Shown in pieces: positions 26,834 to 37,770 of a stretch of 64,000 nt of DNA. This DNA comes from UBA8941 sp963780545. GTDB taxonomy: Archaea; Thermoproteota; Bathyarchaeia; TCS64. Under the pieces are notes generated by a model that was given only the letters and a program-made list of their open reading frames with translations, had not been told where the DNA came from and searched no databases. The position numbers were made by a program, and so were the translations under genes. How positions within the stretch are numbered: the first letter of the stretch is position 1; each line of letters starts with the position of its first letter. Where the stretch lies: positions 463,298 to 527,297 of the forward strand of contig CAWACK010000008.1 in assembly GCA_963780545.1 (NCBI GenBank), given 5' to 3'.

Positions 26834-28666
26834 CTAGGCCACCTCCGGGCTGAGGGTCTCTTCAGGTGTCTTCTCAAGAAACTGAGTCTCGTACACCCTC
26901 TTGTAGATGCCCGCTTTAGCCATGAGTTCGATGTGAGTGCCGAATTCAGCTACTCTACCCTTCTCAAGGACCAGTATCTTGTCGGCGTTCTTAATTGTAG
27001 AAAGCCTCTGAGCGATAATGAAGGTCGTCCGCCCCTTCATCGCCTCCTCAAGCGCCTGTTGGATCTCTTGTTCCGTCCTGGCGTCAACGAAGGATAGAGA
27101 GTCGTCGAGGATCAGTATCTTTGGGTTCGTCAGGATAGCCCTAGCAATGGTTATTCTCTGCTTCTGCCCACCAGAGAGAGTGACGCCTCTCTCCCCAACC
27201 ATGCTATTATATTTATCTGGTAGGGAGTCTACGAAGTCGTGTATCCTCGCGAGCTTCGCAGCGTTTATAACCTCCTCCATAGTCGCGTCTGCCTTACCTA
27301 ATGAGATGTTACTGTAGATAGTGCCAGTAAAGAGAAAGACATCCTGGAGCACCAACCCGATCTGTTTTTGAAGGGAGGTTATCCTATATTCCTTGATTTC
27401 TATACCATCGATCTTGATACTTCCCGACTTAGGGTCATAGAACCTGGGAATGAGGTTAATGAGTGAGGTTTTACCCGAACCGGTGGATCCAAGTATCGCT
27501 ATCTTCTCGCCGGCTTTAGCTTTAAAGCTAATATCAGTAAGTATATTGGCGCCGACAGAGTAAGCGAAGTTGACATTATTGAACTCGACTTCACCCCGCT
27601 CAATTGTGATATCTCTGGCGTTGGGTGAGTCCCTGACGTCGATTGGTGTGTCTTCCATCTCCTCTATTCGTTCGATGCTCGCGGAGGCATTTACCCAGGA
27701 ACCGATGACGTTGGCAAACGAGTTGAGCTGAGGGACGATCCTCTGCATGTATGTGGCAAATAATATGAGATTACCGACAAGGAGAATCGGGTTCGGACCA
27801 AGGAGAAGACTCGTGCCATATATGTAAACAAACGTAATGCCAATCTGGAGAATTGTTTGAGGTGACGGTGTGTAGAAAGCCTGGAGCCTCCCAGCGGCGA
27901 TGGCGGTTTCGACGTACTTCGACTCGACTTGCTTGAAGCCATCCTTCATCTCCTCCTCCTTCTCGAATATTCTTACATTCTTCATGCCGATGATGTTCTG
28001 CTGGATGTAGGCCCCTAGCTTGCCGAGGATGAGCATCATCTTCCTGAATAGGGGGCGAACCTGGGTGAACTGCCTGTACTGGAGGTACATTATGATGGGC
28101 ATAGGGGCGAGGGTCAGAAGGGTCAAGACCGGATTTATTGGGACCATAATCAGCAGGCAGGCACCGACAACAAATACAGAGTCTGTGATGCTAGTCGGCC
28201 AGTTACCGGCAAACATGTTTACTGCCTGGAGGTCCATCGTTGCACGGGAGATGAGATCGCCAACTGCATTAGAGTCGAAGAAACCAAACGACTTCTCCTC
28301 AATCGAGTGGAAGTAATCAGATCTAATATCTCTAGTCTGCCACTCAGCAACGTAGCTGTTCATGAACGACTCAGCGAATGTGAATAAACCAACCCCCATA
28401 ACGGCGAGGACCGTGTTCAGGACTAGACCAGAGAGGAGTGAAAACTGGCCTCCGATGATTACTTTATCTATGATTTGAGCTAAGAAGAGGGGCTCGAAGG
28501 CGAAGAGAGTGGCTCTCACAGCGCTTAATCCGATCATGAGAACATAGTGCTTGAGGTATGGTCTGTTGTACTTTAGAAAAGTTCTAAACTCCTTCCCTGA
28601 GCTCAGTATGTCTCGTTTTACCTTCATCGTAGCAATCCAATCTAGCACCGGTTTGGCAACGCTCAT
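26834..28666 (-). CDS. ABC exporter half-transporter, degenerate ATPase partner
   Basis: 610 residues with a six-helix domain and ATPase. Walker A GSTGSGKTS and signature LSGGQKQRI are good, but Walker B is KILILDDSLS (Glu to Asp) and the switch is IIAQRLST (His to Gln). Paired with the downstream protein, one composite ATP site is complete and the other is dead, like TM287/288 and BmrCD. No spacer separates the two genes. Confidence 0.92.
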   Translation of the reverse strand: MSVAKPVLDWIATMKVKRDILSSGKEFRTFLKYNRPYLKHYVLMIGLSAVRATLFAFEPLFLAQIIDKVIIGGQFSLLSGLVLNTVLAVMGVGLFTFAESFMNSYVAEWQTRDIRSDYFHSIEEKSFGFFDSNAVGDLISRATMDLQAVNMFAGNWPTSITDSVFVVGACLLIMVPINPVLTLLTLAPMPIIMYLQYRQFTQVRPLFRKMMLILGKLGAYIQQNIIGMKNVRIFEKEEEMKDGFKQVESKYVETAIAAGRLQAFYTPSPQTILQIGITFVYIYGTSLLLGPNPILLVGNLILFATYMQRIVPQLNSFANVIGSWVNASASIERIEEMEDTPIDVRDSPNARDITIERGEVEFNNVNFAYSVGANILTDISFKAKAGEKIAILGSTGSGKTSLINLIPRFYDPKSGSIKIDGIEIKEYRITSLQKQIGLVLQDVFLFTGTIYSNISLGKADATMEEVINAAKLARIHDFVDSLPDKYNSMVGERGVTLSGGQKQRITIARAILTNPKILILDDSLSFVDARTEQEIQQALEEAMKGRTTFIIAQRLSTIKNADKILVLEKGRVAEFGTHIELMAKAGIYKRVYETQFLEKTPEETLSPEVA

Positions 28667-28995
28667 TCAAAACCGCCAGAACAACTTCTTCCCCCTACAG
28701 TTACTGTGACTTAAAAAATTTTTTATCCCTCATGCGACGTACACATAACTATCAATAATTTACTATACCATCTATAATCATCTGGATTTTCTTCTAAGTC
28801 TTATTGTTTTTGTAATTCACGTTATTATCCTTCCTTTTTCCATCATCTTCTTCGTGTTCTTTCGCGCGCGCTTCAAGACTTACCTTTTCTGCGTATGCAT
28901 TAATAATGTGAGTCTTAGACATCGTCATCACAGTGTTAGCTGGTTTAATTTGGCAAACTTTAATGGCGTTCAATTTGTTTATGTGTTGAGTCTCC
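28667..28995. other. Divergent intergenic region
   Basis: AT-rich spacer between the exporter operon and pyrophosphatase. It holds a GCGCGCGC block at about 28863-28870 and A/T runs that can serve both promoters. Short frames here have no coding character. Confidence 0.5.
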
Positions 28996-29544
28996 ATGGT
29001 CGACTACTGGCGCGATTTCCCGGCTGGCCCCGATGCCCCCAATGAGATCCACGTCGTCACTGAGATCACGCGTGGCAGCAGAAACAAGTACGAGTACGAT
29101 GTCAAGAGCGGCGCCTTTATGCTGAATAGGGTACTCTACACGTACTACCCATGCGATTATGGCTTTATTCCACAGACCCTCGACGATGACGGCGACCCCC
29201 TCGACGCTGTACTCCTCATCAACGAGCACACTTTCACTGGCTGCGTGACGTTAGCGCGTCCAGTCGCCAGTATCAAAATGTGGGACGATGGCATCCTCGA
29301 CGATAAGATCGTCGCGGTCTCTACTACAGACCCCTTCTACAAACATATCAAAAGCCTAGCCAATATCCCTAAGAGTATGATTGACGAGCTAAACTATTTC
29401 TACAATAACTACAAGAGACCCGAGAATAAGGAGACCAGGGTCGAGGCTTGGAACGATGTCGGGGACGCAAAGGACATGATAGTTGAGTGCCAGAAGCGAT
29501 TCTGGGAGAACTATGCCAAGCTCAAGTCGAAGCCACCTCTCTAG
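28996..29544 (+). CDS. ppa: Inorganic pyrophosphatase, family I
   Basis: 182 residues. The signature DDDGDPLDAVLL with three metal-binding Asp, the PCDYGFIPQTL tyrosine region and KYEYD near residue 31 are all present. It hydrolyses PPi to drive biosynthesis. ATG 28996 follows CTCC with no obvious ribosome-binding site. Confidence 0.96.
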   Translation: MVDYWRDFPAGPDAPNEIHVVTEITRGSRNKYEYDVKSGAFMLNRVLYTYYPCDYGFIPQTLDDDGDPLDAVLLINEHTFTGCVTLARPVASIKMWDDGILDDKIVAVSTTDPFYKHIKSLANIPKSMIDELNYFYNNYKRPENKETRVEAWNDVGDAKDMIVECQKRFWENYAKLKSKPPL

Positions 29545-29582
29545 GAAAGATATTAATCGCCTTACATCGGCTATGGTCCTAG

Positions 29583-30743
29583 GTGTTAAAGTTGGACCAC
29601 GAACGAGAGTTACTGATGATTCCGGGACCGACTATGGTTCCGCCCAGGGTTCTTAGAGCTCTTGCTAAGCCAATCCTAAGTCACGGTGCAGCAGAGTTCA
29701 CGGAGGCATACGCAGAGGTTCTTAGGCTTCAGAAGAGTCTCTTCATGACGAGCGGAACCCCCTTTCTGCTCTCGGGCAGCGGGACTTTAGGAATGGAGGC
29801 TGCTGCGGCTAATCTCGTTGAGAAAGGGGATAAAGTTCTCTGCATAGAGAACGGTTTCTTTGGCGAGAAGTGGCAGGAGATCGTGCCCGCACATGGTGGC
29901 ATCGCTGATCGCCTAACATTCGAATGGGGTAAGGCTGTAGATCTCAAACTTGTTAAAGAAAGGCTCGAAAAGGGCGAATACAAGGCTGTCTGTGTTGAAC
30001 ACGTCGACACGAGTACCGGCATAGGGAATCCCATTGAGGAGATAGGTAAGCTGGCTAAAGGCACTGACGCTCTATACGTCGTTGACTCTGTCTGCGGGAT
30101 CGGTGGAATGCCGCTGAAAATGGATGAGTGGGGTATCGACTTCTGCCTTACGGGGAGTCAGAAAGCAATAGGGGCACCTCCAGGCCTGAGCCTCTTCTGC
30201 CTCAACGAGAAGGCGTGGAAAGCTATTGAGTCTAGGAAGACTCCTATCGCCGACTACTATACAAACCTCAAGAGGTGGCGCCCAATAATGGAGGACCCTA
30301 AGAAGTATTTTGCTACCCCTGCAACGGGAATGGTTCTCGGGATGTTAGAGGCGATGAAGATAATCTTCGAGGAAGGGCTAGAGGCTAGGTGGAAGCGCCA
30401 TGCCCTCTTCAGCAAGGCGTTCCAAGCGGGTATTAAGGGGATGGGTTTGACCAGTTTCCCCGATGAGAAGAGTCTCGCACATACCCTGAGTGTTCCTAGG
30501 CTCCCAGACTCAGTGAAGGGCAGCGATTTCCGAGTAGCTGTTGGAAAATACAACGTCATAATAGCCGGAGGATTGGGGTCTGTAGCTGATAAGACTGTTC
30601 GTGTTGGTCACATGGGAGGTGATATGGTAAACGACATCACCGCAACTCTCTCCGCGATGGAGATGGCGCTCCACCAGCTCGGTTATGTGAAGGAGCCGGG
30701 TGCGGGTGTAGGTGCAGCAATGAAGGTCTTCGCAAAGGCTTAA
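29583..30743 (+). CDS. Class V aminotransferase (alanine-glyoxylate/serine-pyruvate type)
   Basis: 386 residues. LMIPGPTMVPPRVL opens the family. The PLP-binding lysine is in CLTGSQKAIGAPPG (near 196). VDSVCGIGGMPL carries the PLP aspartate, and VAVGKYNVIIAGGLG with VRVGHMG forms the C-terminal domain. It transfers amino groups from alanine or serine to glyoxylate or a similar acceptor. It follows pyrophosphatase by 38 bases. The start is GTG 29583. Confidence 0.9.
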   Translation: MLKLDHERELLMIPGPTMVPPRVLRALAKPILSHGAAEFTEAYAEVLRLQKSLFMTSGTPFLLSGSGTLGMEAAAANLVEKGDKVLCIENGFFGEKWQEIVPAHGGIADRLTFEWGKAVDLKLVKERLEKGEYKAVCVEHVDTSTGIGNPIEEIGKLAKGTDALYVVDSVCGIGGMPLKMDEWGIDFCLTGSQKAIGAPPGLSLFCLNEKAWKAIESRKTPIADYYTNLKRWRPIMEDPKKYFATPATGMVLGMLEAMKIIFEEGLEARWKRHALFSKAFQAGIKGMGLTSFPDEKSLAHTLSVPRLPDSVKGSDFRVAVGKYNVIIAGGLGSVADKTVRVGHMGGDMVNDITATLSAMEMALHQLGYVKEPGAGVGAAMKVFAKA

Positions 30744-30759
30744 ATCGACTAACTTTCAA

Positions 30760-30766
30760 TTTTTTT
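30760..30766 (+). terminator. T-run terminator after the class V aminotransferase
   Basis: Seven T residues begin 17 bases after the stop codon, in an AT-rich spacer. Confidence 0.45.
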
Positions 30767-30826
30767 AATCAATTAATTAACATATATTTCGGAAGAATTC
30801 TTGTAAACAAGCCCGCACGAACTGGG

Positions 30827-33602
30827 TTAACCCATGATCTTAACGTTTTGGCGTTGGAAGAACTTCCGTACCTCTTCCAGGATGATCACAGCCGGAGCCA
30901 GGGAATATAGTGCGAGCCAATCGATAGGGGTTAGCCCAGTCGTATTGAAGATTACCTGTAGGAAAGGTACGTAGATTATTAGAGTGAGAATTGTGAGTTC
31001 ACCAACTATACCGATGAGTATCCACTTGTTTCTCAGTGGGTTCGAGGAGAGAACTGAATGAAGCCCAGTCCTAGTTGAGAGGAGGTTACCGAGTTGCCCC
31101 GCCATTATACCCACCAGCACAGCGGTCGTTCCCATAGCATATACCCTCGGATCAGCAATTGAATTGATACCGAAGCGCCATCCACCACGTCCCCAGACGT
31201 TGAAAGCGTAGAAAACCGATAAGGCACCAATGAGCACACCGATTAGAGCCGCCCTCGACAGGGTCTCGACGCTCATAAGCCTCACTTTATGCTCCCTTGG
31301 TGGCCTCTCCATAACGTCCCTCTCGGGGGGCTCCGAGATCAGGGCGAGTGAGACTGGTATCTCAAGGATTAGGTCTATTGCGAGTACCTGAATGACAAGC
31401 AATGGAAGGGGAATCGGGAGGAATATGAAGGCAACGAAGGTGACGAGCTCAGCGAAGTTGTGGGTGTAAACATAATAGACGAATTTACGAAGGTTATCGA
31501 AGGTTGCTCTTCCTAGCCGGACACCCTCTATAATAGAGGTGAAGTCGTTGTCGAGGAGCACCATATCAGCGGACTCGCGTGCGACATCTGTACCCCCTGC
31601 CCCCATGGCGACGCCTACATTTGCCTCGATGAGGGCTGGTGAGTCATTGACGCCATCTCCTGTGACCGCAACGGTCTCTCCTTTAGCCATAAGGGCCCTC
31701 ACCACCCTGAGCTTATGTTCAGGTGTCGTCCTAGCAAACACTAGCTCAGGTGTGTCGAGGACTATGGACAATTCTTCGTCGCTCATCTTTGTTAACTCTA
31801 CACCCGTAACTGCCCTATGGCCCGTTTCACTAATTATACCGACTTTTTTAGCGATGGCTTCTGCGGTAAGCTCGTGGTCTCCAGTGATCATAATCACCCT
31901 GACGCCGGCTTGCTTCGCTTGCTTGACAGCAGCTTCAGCTTTTGGCCTTGGAGGGTCACGTAGAGCGGCAAGTCCTAGGAAAGTCATCTCTTTCTCAACT
32001 TCCTCAGGCTTATAGGATGTCTCTTTAGGGAGTTCCTTCGAAGCGAGGGCTAGGACCCTATATCCCTCCGTGGCAAAGGCGGTTATTCTATTGGTGATCT
32101 CACTTCTGTCTTCATCGGTCAAAGTGGTTACTCTATTGTCTCGGAAAATTTTGGTACATCTCTCGAGAACATCGTAACAAGAGCCCTTGGAGTATGCCTT
32201 CTCTCCCCCGGATGGTTCGCTGTGGATGACCGTCATCATTCGTCTCTGGGGAGTCAAAGGGTAACAGGCCAGTGCGTGGCCTCTCGGAGAGGGCAGCATT
32301 GGAGTTGAAGTCGCCTTTTCCAGCGAAGACTAGGAAAGCTCCGTCCGTGGGATCGCCAAGTATCGACCAACGTCCTATCCGGTCTGTAGGGGCGACAAGC
32401 TTAGCGTTTGTACAGAAGGCCGAGACCTCGAAGAGGCTTATTAGGTGTGGTCTCTCTAGGGCATTAGTTCTCCTGCCTTCGGTCGTAACGAAGCCCTCGG
32501 GGCTATAACCATCTCCGGTTACCTCGAAGACTTTGTCTGAGGCCCAGAGCTTCTCAAGCATCATCTCCCCACTTGTTATCGTGCCAGTCTTATCTACGCA
32601 GAGAACCGTCATTGAGCCTATCGTCTCGACGGCGGAGAGTCGTTTAACGACCACGTTCCTCTTCGCCATGCTCAGTGCTGTAATTGCGAGGCTGAGAGAG
32701 ACTGTTAGCTGGAAGCCTTCGGGGACCAACGATATCATGACGCCTATGGCGAACAGGATGCTCTCGATGACTGTTAGGTTGACGAATGTCTTTGCGAGAA
32801 TGAAAAACGCTGTACCCAAAACTAGCGAAAGCATCAAATTCACTTTGGCCGTGTAGTCGATGTCCCTCTGAAGTGGGCTGAGTGGATCTTGTATCTCGCT
32901 TGAAATTGAGACTATGTGGCCAAACTGCGTGTCTTTACCAGTGCTTATTATAACTCCCCTAGCTACCCCTGAGACCATTGTAGTGCCAGCAAAGAGTAGG
33001 TTCTGGTATTCGGTATCGTTGTTTACAGTCATGTCAGGCGTCATATCTACAAAACGCCGCTGGGCCTCCGACTCACCAGTGAGAATCGAGTTGTCCAAAG
33101 ATACCTCGAAAGCACTCACTAGCCGGAGGTCGGCGGGAACCCTATCGCCTTCATTAAGCAAGACTACGTCCCCGGGAACTATCTCGGAGACGTCGATCTC
33201 TATCTCAACACCGCTTCTGAGCACCCTGGTCTTCGTCGGAATCATTCGGCTTATCGTTTGGACGGCCTGCTCCGCCCGATACTCCTGAAAGATGCTGAAA
33301 GCTACATTGATGACGACTACGACTGCTATTGCCGAGCCCATTTGGATGGAGCCTGGGTCTCCATAGGCGAAGCCACTAAAGAAGGAAAGTAAGGCGGCGA
33401 AGAGCAGGAGTAGGTTAAAGGCGTTCTTAAGTTGGAGTATCGCTCTGCTGGTTAAACTTCTCTTCTTAGCTGTCGGTAGAGTGTTAGGTCCATATTTCTG
33501 AAGCCTATTAGTTGCTTCTTCTGCCGTAAGACCATCTTTACTTGTATGTAAAAGCTCGTAGATCTCATTGACCCTTGATAGGGCGTATTCGTTATACTCC
33601 AT
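30827..33602 (-). CDS. P2-type cation-transporting ATPase (frameshifted)
   Basis: About 925 residues once a one-base insertion is corrected. It shows the N-terminal cation_ATPase_N region, NSILTGESE, LCVDKTGTITSGEM (phosphorylated Asp), VTGDGVNDSPAL and ten predicted helices. TM4 reads VPEGFQ rather than the PEGLP of Ca2+ pumps. The two frames meet at a C4 run (GGGG at 32248-32251 on the plus strand). Deleting one C gives FDSQRRMMTVIH, a perfect family match. The ion (Ca2+, Na+ or K+) is not certain. Confidence 0.9.
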
Positions 33603-33763
33603 TCTCCCCACCCACCCTCCCTGAAAGTTGCTAGCTGTCTCTCCGCTTGCTACCCTCCATTTCTTTATTCGTCAATAAGTTGAATCCAAAGTTTATTCGT
33701 AATTTCATTTTTAAAGAAAAAATTCATCTAGAGATTTCTCTACTCGTAAAAAGGATGATCTAT

Positions 33764-33958
33764 CTATAACTCTGTCTTGGGGCATGTCAGCTTAGCAAGG
33801 AGCTCGTCCGCGGCCTTCGCTTCAAGTTTTATTGTGAAGAGGTTTCCAGGCGTCCTGAGCTTAAGCTTCGTTACATCGCCGAGCTTCTTGACTTTGCACT
33901 CACTGGCCTTCTCTGATAGCTTCAGGAACTCGTCTGTGTTGGTAATCTCTTTAGGCAT
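33764..33958 (-). CDS. rpl38e: Ribosomal protein eL38
   Basis: 64 residues from ATG 33958 (MPKEITNTDEFLKLSEKA). It fits eL38: basic strand KKLGDVTKLKLRT, then NLFTIKLEAKAADELLAKL. This large-subunit protein is found in eukaryotes and in TACK/Asgard archaea but generally not Euryarchaeota, so it helps place the organism. It is a stand-alone gene with a TTTTATTT-type promoter element about 35-40 bases upstream. Confidence 0.88.
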   Translation of the reverse strand: MPKEITNTDEFLKLSEKASECKVKKLGDVTKLKLRTPGNLFTIKLEAKAADELLAKLTCPKTEL

Positions 33959-34131
33959 ACCTGTCACCGTGTCTTGACAAAAGACAGCCGGGCTTTTATT
34001 TAGCTTTTCGGTGAGATTTGTGACTCCGTTATTGTCATCAACCAGAAAAGATTTGCAGAAAGAGAGTTCTAATGATTTAAAAAAATACTAAAATTTAATT
34101 ATTCATAAACACTATTTTCTTTTTCGAAGAG

Positions 34132-34551
34132 ATGCCGACAGTTAAGGACATAGCTACAAAAACGATCTTCTCGATTGACGCCCGAAAGACGGTACTAGAA
34201 GCAGCAAACCTGATGAAAGACTATGGTCGCGGTAGTCTTATCGTCTACGAGGGAACGAGTGCTCACGGAATCATCACCGAGAAAGACCTGATCAGGAGAG
34301 TCCTAGCGGAGAATCTCCCGTACAACACGAAGGTCGAGGAGGTGATGTCAAAGCCCCTGATCACAATCGAGGCTAACATGGATATCAAAGAAGCGGCTAG
34401 GCTCATGTTGATTAAGAAGATAAGACGTCTTCCAATCGAAGAAAACGGGGAGTTAATAGGCACCATCAACTCGAATGACATACTTCGCCATTTTTCGAAG
34501 AGAACCTTAACCGAGAGGATCTGGGACTCCCTAACAAGCCACTCAAATTAG
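34132..34551 (+). CDS. CBS-domain pair protein
   Basis: 139 residues comprising two CBS domains (7-60 and 70-125): GRGSLIVYEGTSAHGIITEKDLIRRVL and KIRRLPIEENGELIGTINSNDILRH. Such Bateman modules bind AMP, ATP or SAM and sense energy status. There is no attached enzyme domain, so the partner is unknown. Confidence 0.9.
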   Translation: MPTVKDIATKTIFSIDARKTVLEAANLMKDYGRGSLIVYEGTSAHGIITEKDLIRRVLAENLPYNTKVEEVMSKPLITIEANMDIKEAARLMLIKKIRRLPIEENGELIGTINSNDILRHFSKRTLTERIWDSLTSHSN

Positions 34552-34559
34552 GGACAATT

Positions 34560-34580
34560 ATTTTTCTAGAATTTTTTTTT
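34560..34580 (+). terminator. Double T-run terminator after the CBS gene
   Basis: Two T tracts (34560-34566 and 34572-34580) start nine bases after the stop. Confidence 0.5.
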
Positions 34581-34622
34581 GTGATAGATAGGGATGCGCT
34601 GCTAATAGGAGGGTTCTTGGGC

Positions 34623-35882
34623 TTAAACCTCGAACTCTTCTCCCTGTTTGGGGGCAGTTGCCTTAAGACCACACTCGTCCTGTGCCCACTGTGCTAGGAA
34701 GTCGCAACTATCTGACTCCCCGTGAACGACGTAAAGGTCAGGCTTCCCCTTCAGCCCCTTTATAAAGTTCTGTAGGGGTGTCGCGCCGGTATGGCTACTG
34801 AAATCAAAGTGGCGGATCTTGGCAGCGACTTTTTCATCCTTTTCCATTATATTAAAGGTACCCTGCTCCATCAGTTTAGATCCGCCTGTGCCGGGAACCT
34901 GAAAACTAACGAGGAAAATCGCGTTCTCGGGTCTGAATGCGAGCTTCTCCATATAGAAAATAGCTGTGCCTCCTTGAAGCATCCCGCTGGGCGCGATTAT
35001 AACATTCGCCTGACTCAGTGCCTTCCGTCTATCTCGCCAGCCACGGACCTCCTGAGCCCTCATGCACGCCTGTTCGAAGGTCGTGGGAGTCTTCACAGCC
35101 TCTTGGCGATCGAGGAGGATACGGTCTACCGCCCTCGCCATACCGTCGAGGACGATAGTGCCCTCGAAGCCGTGAGCGTGTAGGATGCTGAACATCTCCT
35201 GACTCCTACCAACCGCGAAAGCTGGGACTAACACCTTACCGCCCTCGTTATTGACATCCTTAACAGCTTTGACAAAGTCGACCTCGAGCTGTTTTCTCTC
35301 GGGGTGTTCATGAGTGGCATATGTCGACTCTATAATGACGGCATCATACTTTTTCTTCGGCACTTTTGCAGCTTGGCATAGTCGGGTCTCGATTGTGTTG
35401 AAGTCACTCGTATAGAGGATATTCTTTCCATTTACCTCAATGTCAACCATCGCTGAGCCCGGGATGTGGCCAGCATTCTGGAGGTTAAAGTTGATATCCT
35501 TCAACTTTACCTCTTGCCCATAGGCGAGGTCGTTTCTCTGCTTGAGCATATTGTCGAGCTCAATGTACTCAAATGGGAGGTAGTAATTGTTGAGTTTTAT
35601 CATGTCCTCTATTAGGATCTTGCTGATCTCTGCCGTTGTAGCTGTGCAGAAGAGGGGTTTCCTCTCAGAGAGGTAAAACATCGGAACTCCGCCACTGTGG
35701 TCGAGATGAGCGTGTGCGATGACTATACCGTCCAGCTCCTTCGCCCTGACATGTGCGGGGAACTCCGTTGGTTCACCCACCTTGACACCATATTCCAGTA
35801 GTAATTTGGCCTCATTCGAATGAAGGAGGATCGCATTACGGCCTACTTCATGGGTTCCACCCATGAAACTGAGCTTAACCAT
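34623..35882 (-). CDS. Beta-CASP metallo-beta-lactamase RNase (aCPSF2/RNase J-like)
   Basis: 419 residues. Zinc motifs: HAHLDHSGGVP (near 58), NAGHIPGSAMVDIE (near 135), YTSDFN (near 155). The beta-CASP part has HFDFSSHTG (near 360) and VVHGES (near 396). It has no N-terminal KH domains, unlike aCPSF1. Expected activity: RNA endo- or 5'-3' exonuclease in mRNA decay. It begins MVKLSFMGGTHEVGRN at ATG 35882. Confidence 0.9.
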   Translation of the reverse strand: MVKLSFMGGTHEVGRNAILLHSNEAKLLLEYGVKVGEPTEFPAHVRAKELDGIVIAHAHLDHSGGVPMFYLSERKPLFCTATTAEISKILIEDMIKLNNYYLPFEYIELDNMLKQRNDLAYGQEVKLKDINFNLQNAGHIPGSAMVDIEVNGKNILYTSDFNTIETRLCQAAKVPKKKYDAVIIESTYATHEHPERKQLEVDFVKAVKDVNNEGGKVLVPAFAVGRSQEMFSILHAHGFEGTIVLDGMARAVDRILLDRQEAVKTPTTFEQACMRAQEVRGWRDRRKALSQANVIIAPSGMLQGGTAIFYMEKLAFRPENAIFLVSFQVPGTGGSKLMEQGTFNIMEKDEKVAAKIRHFDFSSHTGATPLQNFIKGLKGKPDLYVVHGESDSCDFLAQWAQDECGLKATAPKQGEEFEV

Positions 35883-36077
35883 TGCTATCTATACCTTGCC
35901 TAGGCAACGAAGCGACCCGCATTATATGGGCTCGTGCCCACGGATCGTCGAGTCCTTTCCCCGGTGGCTTATAAGGCCCCCTGGGGGGACGGTGCATCTA
36001 TGTTTTTCGTACACTTATACCTTCCCATATTTAGATCTTTTAAAGTGTAATGAATTAGTTACTAATGTTTGAAGATT

Positions 36078-37727
36078 TCAGCATCGATTTTTTAATGTGT
36101 TGGAGAGTGCAGCGAAGGCGTCCTCCCCCCAAGGCTCATTATTCCACACTGTTGTGAGGTTAATCTTCGTCTCCTCGCAGGTTTTCATTAGAACCGTCTC
36201 TACCTCGTCGTCCAGATCTCCTCGCCCACGATAGAGATAGACCATATGGTGACCACTTCTAGCGACATAGGAGGCAACCTCTCCAGCGGTGTGTTTAATT
36301 GTTTCTGCGTCGAGTGGCTCTGAGATCTCAAACTGAGATAGAGGGTAAGTTTCGGAGAGTTCAGCGGGAACAACGCCATATGGAGCTACGTAGAAGCAGA
36401 GATGAAGGCGCTCTAATCTGTCGCCAAGCTCATTTGTGAGATGATTATGTAACCTATGATACTCTTCGCTACACTCGAAGGGCCTCCGTGGCGGCTCTCT
36501 TATTAAAACGAGGGTCTCCACACCCTCTGGTTTACCATAGTTTTCCCATAAGAGGCGGCTGTATCTCGTAACCTCAGGTCTAGCGATGCTATGTTGGTCA
36601 TAGTAGAAGACTCCGTGCCCCTTGAAGGCGGGGCTTCCCTTTTCCAGATCTTCGCGATACTCCCAGAGCCTCTTTAAAGCTGAGGTCATGGCGGGGTGAC
36701 CTCGGCTTCTCCTCTCGACGAGGTCCCACAGACTCCCTTCGAAGATAGCTTGTTTAATCGCGTCTATCTCCGTCATACATGCGTATAGGTTGTGTTCGGC
36801 GAGTAGTCTCTCTCGCTCCCCCTTCGTCGATGTCTTGAGCTCCTCAGCAGTATGTTTCCTACAAATAGGGCAGCTGCATGGGAGGTAGTTGATGTCCTCG
36901 AGTCGGAGTGTACCGTTTGGGGTGAGGTAGCGACCGTTCTTTGCGTAGAGGGCGTAGCTTGCAGAATCGAATAGGTCGCATCCAAGCGCTACGGCGAGGC
37001 TGAACATCATAGGGTGGCCGGCACCAAATAGGTGAAGGGGTCTATCTGCGGGGAGATTCCTCTTCGTGGTGACGATCATGTCAACGAGGACGGGGAACAT
37101 ATATCGCTCCATGACCTCGGTAGGGCTTCCAAGGGCGTGGACCTTGAAAGGCATCTCACCTATCGCCTTGGCTGATTTTGCGACTAGATCGAGGTGTCGG
37201 CCTCCCTGGACTGGACCAACCCAGAGCGTATCGCTTCCTTCGATGAGGGGTAACGCCGATTGGGCACGGCGTAATGTCTCCTCGACGGTGTATTCGACCC
37301 GTTCCCTTGGGACGTCCCAGCCAGTTGGGATGTCGAGGATGACGGCGATATCGGAGCCGATCCTCCGCTGATAGGAGATGATTTCGTCCTGGTTGACCTC
37401 GACGCCGCCATAGATGAGGATCTGGTAGGCTCCAGAATCAGTCATCACAACGCCGTCGTAGTCGAGGAGTCTATGAACTTCAAGATCGGGGACATCGGAG
37501 AAGTTCTTTCGGATAATATAGCTGTTGGTGATTACTATGCCGCAGTTGAACTCCTTCTTCATCCTCTTCGGGGCTAAGACCTGTGTAAGGGGATTGATTA
37601 CTGGCATGAAGGCAGGTGTCTCGACTATTCCTCCCTTAGTCTTGAGGCGCCCTATTCTGCCGAGTAGATCTCTGTCTCTGAGTTCGAAAGCCATATTGGC
37701 TGAGGAGGGGGGGACCGGGTATTTCAC
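36078..37727 (-). CDS. tgtA: Archaeosine tRNA-guanine transglycosylase
   Basis: 549 residues. It swaps guanine 15 in the tRNA D-loop for preQ0, the first step to archaeosine. TDSGAYQILIYGGVEV holds the first catalytic Asp, VILDIPTGWD the nucleophile, and LPCSCPICRKH the zinc site. The C-terminal 200 residues are the archaeal extension, without a clear PUA domain; a separate PUA gene lies at 39657. ATG 37694 (MAFELRDRDLL) is a plausible shorter start. Confidence 0.94.
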   Translation of the reverse strand: MKYPVPPSSANMAFELRDRDLLGRIGRLKTKGGIVETPAFMPVINPLTQVLAPKRMKKEFNCGIVITNSYIIRKNFSDVPDLEVHRLLDYDGVVMTDSGAYQILIYGGVEVNQDEIISYQRRIGSDIAVILDIPTGWDVPRERVEYTVEETLRRAQSALPLIEGSDTLWVGPVQGGRHLDLVAKSAKAIGEMPFKVHALGSPTEVMERYMFPVLVDMIVTTKRNLPADRPLHLFGAGHPMMFSLAVALGCDLFDSASYALYAKNGRYLTPNGTLRLEDINYLPCSCPICRKHTAEELKTSTKGERERLLAEHNLYACMTEIDAIKQAIFEGSLWDLVERRSRGHPAMTSALKRLWEYREDLEKGSPAFKGHGVFYYDQHSIARPEVTRYSRLLWENYGKPEGVETLVLIREPPRRPFECSEEYHRLHNHLTNELGDRLERLHLCFYVAPYGVVPAELSETYPLSQFEISEPLDAETIKHTAGEVASYVARSGHHMVYLYRGRGDLDDEVETVLMKTCEETKINLTTVWNNEPWGEDAFAALSNTLKNRC

Positions 37728-37770
37728 CTTGATGCCCTGATTCGAAAAGGAGTACTAAAATGGTATTGTA

